DNA of 64,000 nt from NCBI GenBank assembly GCA_051294375.1, contig CM119266.1, positions 10,255,677 through 10,319,676 of the forward strand. The letters are read 5' to 3'. This stretch comes from Paraspadella gotoi (lineage: Eukaryota; Chaetognatha). The notes under the pieces were generated by a model that was not told the origin of the DNA, did no database searches, and saw only the letters and a list, made by a program, of their open reading frames with translations. This document shows, one piece after another, positions 61,105 through 64,000 of this stretch. Positions within the stretch are counted from its first letter, which is position 1, and each line of letters begins with the position of its first letter. Position numbers and translations under genes: made by a program.

Positions 61105-64000
61105 CTGGAGGTTGAAGGTGGAGGGAAAAAATGGGGGAGAGTTTAGATGGGAGAATGAGAATGGGCTGGGGGGGCGGTGGGAAGAAGTATTGGTTGTGGG
61201 ACGTAAAGAGATGAAAAGTAAATTTTCTTCGTGGAATTCAAAAGGAGCTGGGGAAGAAATTTCCTTTTTTAATTGTTGCTTTAAATTACTTTTTTTTTTA
61301 AAAGTCGACGTTTATTTTACTGAACGAGTAATTCTCCTCTCGTTCAAGAGCTTTTAAATTAGAGCAAATTAACAAAAAAAAAGCTTTTTTTACTTATGAC
61401 TAAATACGAGAAGAAAAAAAAGAAAAAATAATAAACTCAATCATTTAGAATCAATGGATGGTCTAATTATGAATATGGCAAAAATATTTGTTTCATTTTT
61501 GTTTTATTGTTTTATTGTTTTATTTTAATAGAGCGAAAAATAGAGACAAATTCTCTTCTTTTTTTTTCACAGAAATCAGTTAGTGTCAAGTTGATTATGC
61601 GAAAAGAACGAAAAGTTATTCTACTGTAAAACTATTTCGCGCTGCGACCTGCGGTTCTGTCAACGCAGCTCTGCAGATAAGAGGTTTCCCCTTATCATTG
61701 AGCGTTTTGCGATCAGTAGCAAACACACGTGATTTTATCATCGGGTTTTTTTGTTGTTTTTTTATATTACTTTTTTTTTTATTCAAAAGCGAATAACTGG
61801 AGTGGGTCGATCCCGTCCTTGTTCGAAAGTTAAAAAAATAAACTTCCTTCCCGATCACCAAGTTTAGATTCGGGGGAAACCGTAAAAAGTTTGTGGGTGA
61901 TTTTAATGATACTGAAAGATATACGTAAAAAAAGATGGAATGTTCCAAAATGAAAGAATAGATATCAATTTTGTTCACCTGATTCTAACCGAATTATTGG
62001 ATTATCCAAAATCAATCCTTCAATCTTATTTGCATATCGTCGTGTTTTGATTAGGCAGTTATAAATATATATTTATTCCGTTAGTTTAGCTTTATCATCT
62101 CATGATATGTTTAATATATTAGGATGCATCCCGGTCTTATACAAAAATATACCTTTTATAACATCACCTCTTTTACTTTTTTTTTTAGTCGGTTCCAAAA
62201 AAATTCCTTTTCGTCTGGCGTTCTGACGTTGGTCCGAGGGGGGGGCGTCGATAGACGAGGATGAGCTCACGTACGATCGATGTATTTTTGTTTGATTTCC
62301 TTCAAATTCTCGAGATGAATTTCGGAATTTGGAATCTCTGGCGGCAAAATCTCGGAATTCGTCTGATCTGCGGAGATAAAAAAAAAATAGAAAAGAACCA
62401 CTCGTTAGTTTTCTCTTTATTTATTTTATATATATGCGTACATACTAAATTAAAAAAAAGCGAATTAGAGAAAGATTTTTTTTTTATAGTCGACTTTGTA
62501 GATTGTTGCGATTTCTCGCTCTTTCCCCTGACTCAACCGTAAGACGGAGCGAGGAGGGGAAATCTCAAGAAAGGGAAGAAAAAAATAGTTTTTTCTTTCT
62601 GCGTCGATCGAGTTTGAGTCGCCCAAAACAACGACGACAACAACAACGACTTCAACTCTGCGCGCGAATTCCTTGTGCCTTTTTCCGCGATTTATTTCGG
62701 CGACGATGAAAAGAAAATAAGATAAAATAAAATAAAAAGAAAATAAAAAGAATCTTGACTTTTGTCAAAAGAGCGTGACGACGATCACGATGAATCAGAG
62801 TTAGAAGATGACGACGACGACAAAGACGATGACGTAAATTGCAACGATGACGAGGACGAAGACAAATGCGCAAACCGGGCAAGACGTGAAAAGTGAGAGA
62901 AAACGGGATCCATATCTCTATCGACGATGTAGAATTAGACTCAAAATAAGACGTTTGATGAGAGAGAAAGAGAGATGTGTTTATTTCTTATTAACGACCT
63001 TTTTCTTGACAATGACTACTTCCAGTTAGTTTTTTTAGATTCCCCGCTGACCAACCCAAATAGAGTCTGCCCCACTCCAGTCTTCAGTGAGAGTCGCCCC
63101 GGGTTTATTTTGCTCTACTGCGACAGGGTCTCAATGACTCGTGACCAAACTCATTTGTTAGTTTTTAAATGGAACCGTTTGTCTGTCCGTCTGTCGTCGG
63201 GAAAACCGAAATATATTTAAAATCGACAGGAGAAAAAAAATGATAAAGAAAAAATGACGATAAGAACCCGTATGTGAAAAGAGAAACAACCAGTGATTTT
63301 TTTTAAATATGTGATGATAAACTCATACGAATCAAAAGCTGATCGGAAGTGACGAAAACGAAAATTGTGTTAAGGACTCAATTGCTAGATATATGAGCTT
63401 TTTTTTGCATTTCCATAAATAGAATATATAGAAATAAAAAAAATTGTTTCACAATATTGACACTAACTTTTCGATTTCACCGACAGAGGGCAAAAGACCG
63501 ACGAAAGTACAAGAGTCAAAAAAATGTTACCGGAAGTCATGAAAAACAATTTTGAAAACTTAGAAAAAAATCTTTCTGGAAAAAAATAACTAATTTGAGA
63601 CAAGACTTTTTTTTGCGCTGGCGGACACTGGGGGACGGCGTGGGAGTGGAATGAAAACCAGAGTGGAAACATTTTAATGCGAGGTCACGCAGTGGAATAG
63701 AGTTTTTTTGAGCCCAGTTTTTTTTGGGGGGGGGACCCGAACGAGGAATCGCTTTTTTCCTCGTTTCTAAAATGGAGAAAGAGAAGAGGCGAAAGGGAGA
63801 AATGGACACTGTCCAATAGTAAAAAAGGACAAAAGGGGCAAGCGGCAAAGAAAGTTAAAAAAAACCAAATAAGCAATGAAAGAAATGACAAAGATGAAAC
63901 GGGGGAAAGTATCAAAGGGTAAAGGGCCAAACTGGTAAAAGAAAAAAAAAAAGAAAACGGCCGAAAGACGAAAAGGTGAAAAGGAAAAAAGGAAAAGTCG
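61105..64000. other. Right edge, mostly noncoding
   Basis: Apart from the candidate exon at 62254-62366, it holds a GAC-rich low-complexity tract (62770-62870) and A/T-rich sequence. Nothing else is supported. Confidence 0.5.
62254..62366 (-). CDS. Candidate internal exon of the same unrecognised gene
   Basis: Acceptor TTATCTCCGCAG; one open frame reads QTNSEILPPEIPNSEIHLEN, LKEIKQKYIDR before donor AC/GTGAGC, a charged helical segment. Its phase does not match the exon at 61104, so a further exon between them would be needed if they belong together. Confidence 0.35.

Noticed and set aside
61616-61978. 120-residue minus-strand frame
   Set aside because: AT-rich with homopolymers; the C-terminal part looks better but has no splice or family support.

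Overview
This is an AT-rich animal nuclear sequence. It has short GC-richer exons with GT/AG splice sites, long introns, very dense (GA)n/(CT)n microsatellites, several retroelement-like repeats and runs of N. There are no bacterial-style gene clusters. Exon style and repeat content suggest an invertebrate, perhaps an arthropod such as a crustacean, but the species cannot be named from the sequence.

Left part (about 4.8-22.2 kb, minus strand): the 5' five coding exons of an FBXL16-type F-box/leucine-rich-repeat gene. All splice phases agree. Its first exon (21,562-22,165) encodes a low-complexity Ala/Ser/His-rich N-terminus; exon 2 (14,762-14,942) leads into the F-box in exon 3 (8,167-8,337); exons 4 and 5 (5,637-5,887 and 4,843-5,115) carry the first LRRs. 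The remaining LRRs are missing: they lie in the 832-N gap (3,505-4,336), or beyond the left edge. Exon 2 also exists as a frameshifted second copy at about 13.15-13.32 kb, inside a 1.4 kb direct duplication beside a 25-N gap.

Middle (22.2-30.0 kb): a divergent intergenic stretch with CpG-rich patches and microsatellites, and no convincing gene.

Right part (30.05-60.08 kb, plus strand): one very large ion-channel gene, reconstructed here as 21 exons with matching phases at every junction except one uncertain region (53.75-54.11 kb). It encodes about 2,310 residues: four successive S1-S6/pore/C-linker/cyclic-nucleotide-binding-domain repeats. This is the architecture of the four-repeat CNGK (tetraKCNG) channels known from sea urchin and fish. 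The pore signatures are GVGYG, TVGYT, TGFGD and TGIGD. Repeats 1 and 4 are cut into many small exons, whereas repeats 2 and 3 lie largely in exons of 1,204 and 2,200 nt. A 6.9 kb segment holding repeat 2 and most of repeat 3 is present twice in tandem (39.84-46.75 and 46.75-53.65 kb). The first copy is full of one-base indels and frameshifts. This, together with two other flank duplications beside exact 25-N gaps, points to long-read gap-filling or haplotype duplication rather than biology.

The introns of the channel gene carry hammerhead-ribozyme-like motifs (30.47, 43.98/50.88, 55.29 kb and a palindromic form at 37.3 kb) sharing a tail, of the kind associated with Penelope-like retroelements. 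They also carry a 0.96 kb fold-back element with long inverted arms, at least two SINE-like families, and an element with a hairpin end present in opposite orientations at 0.24-0.99 and 38.19-38.67 kb. From 60.8 to 62.4 kb there are two candidate minus-strand exons of an unrecognised gene; the rest to 64 kb shows nothing convincing.
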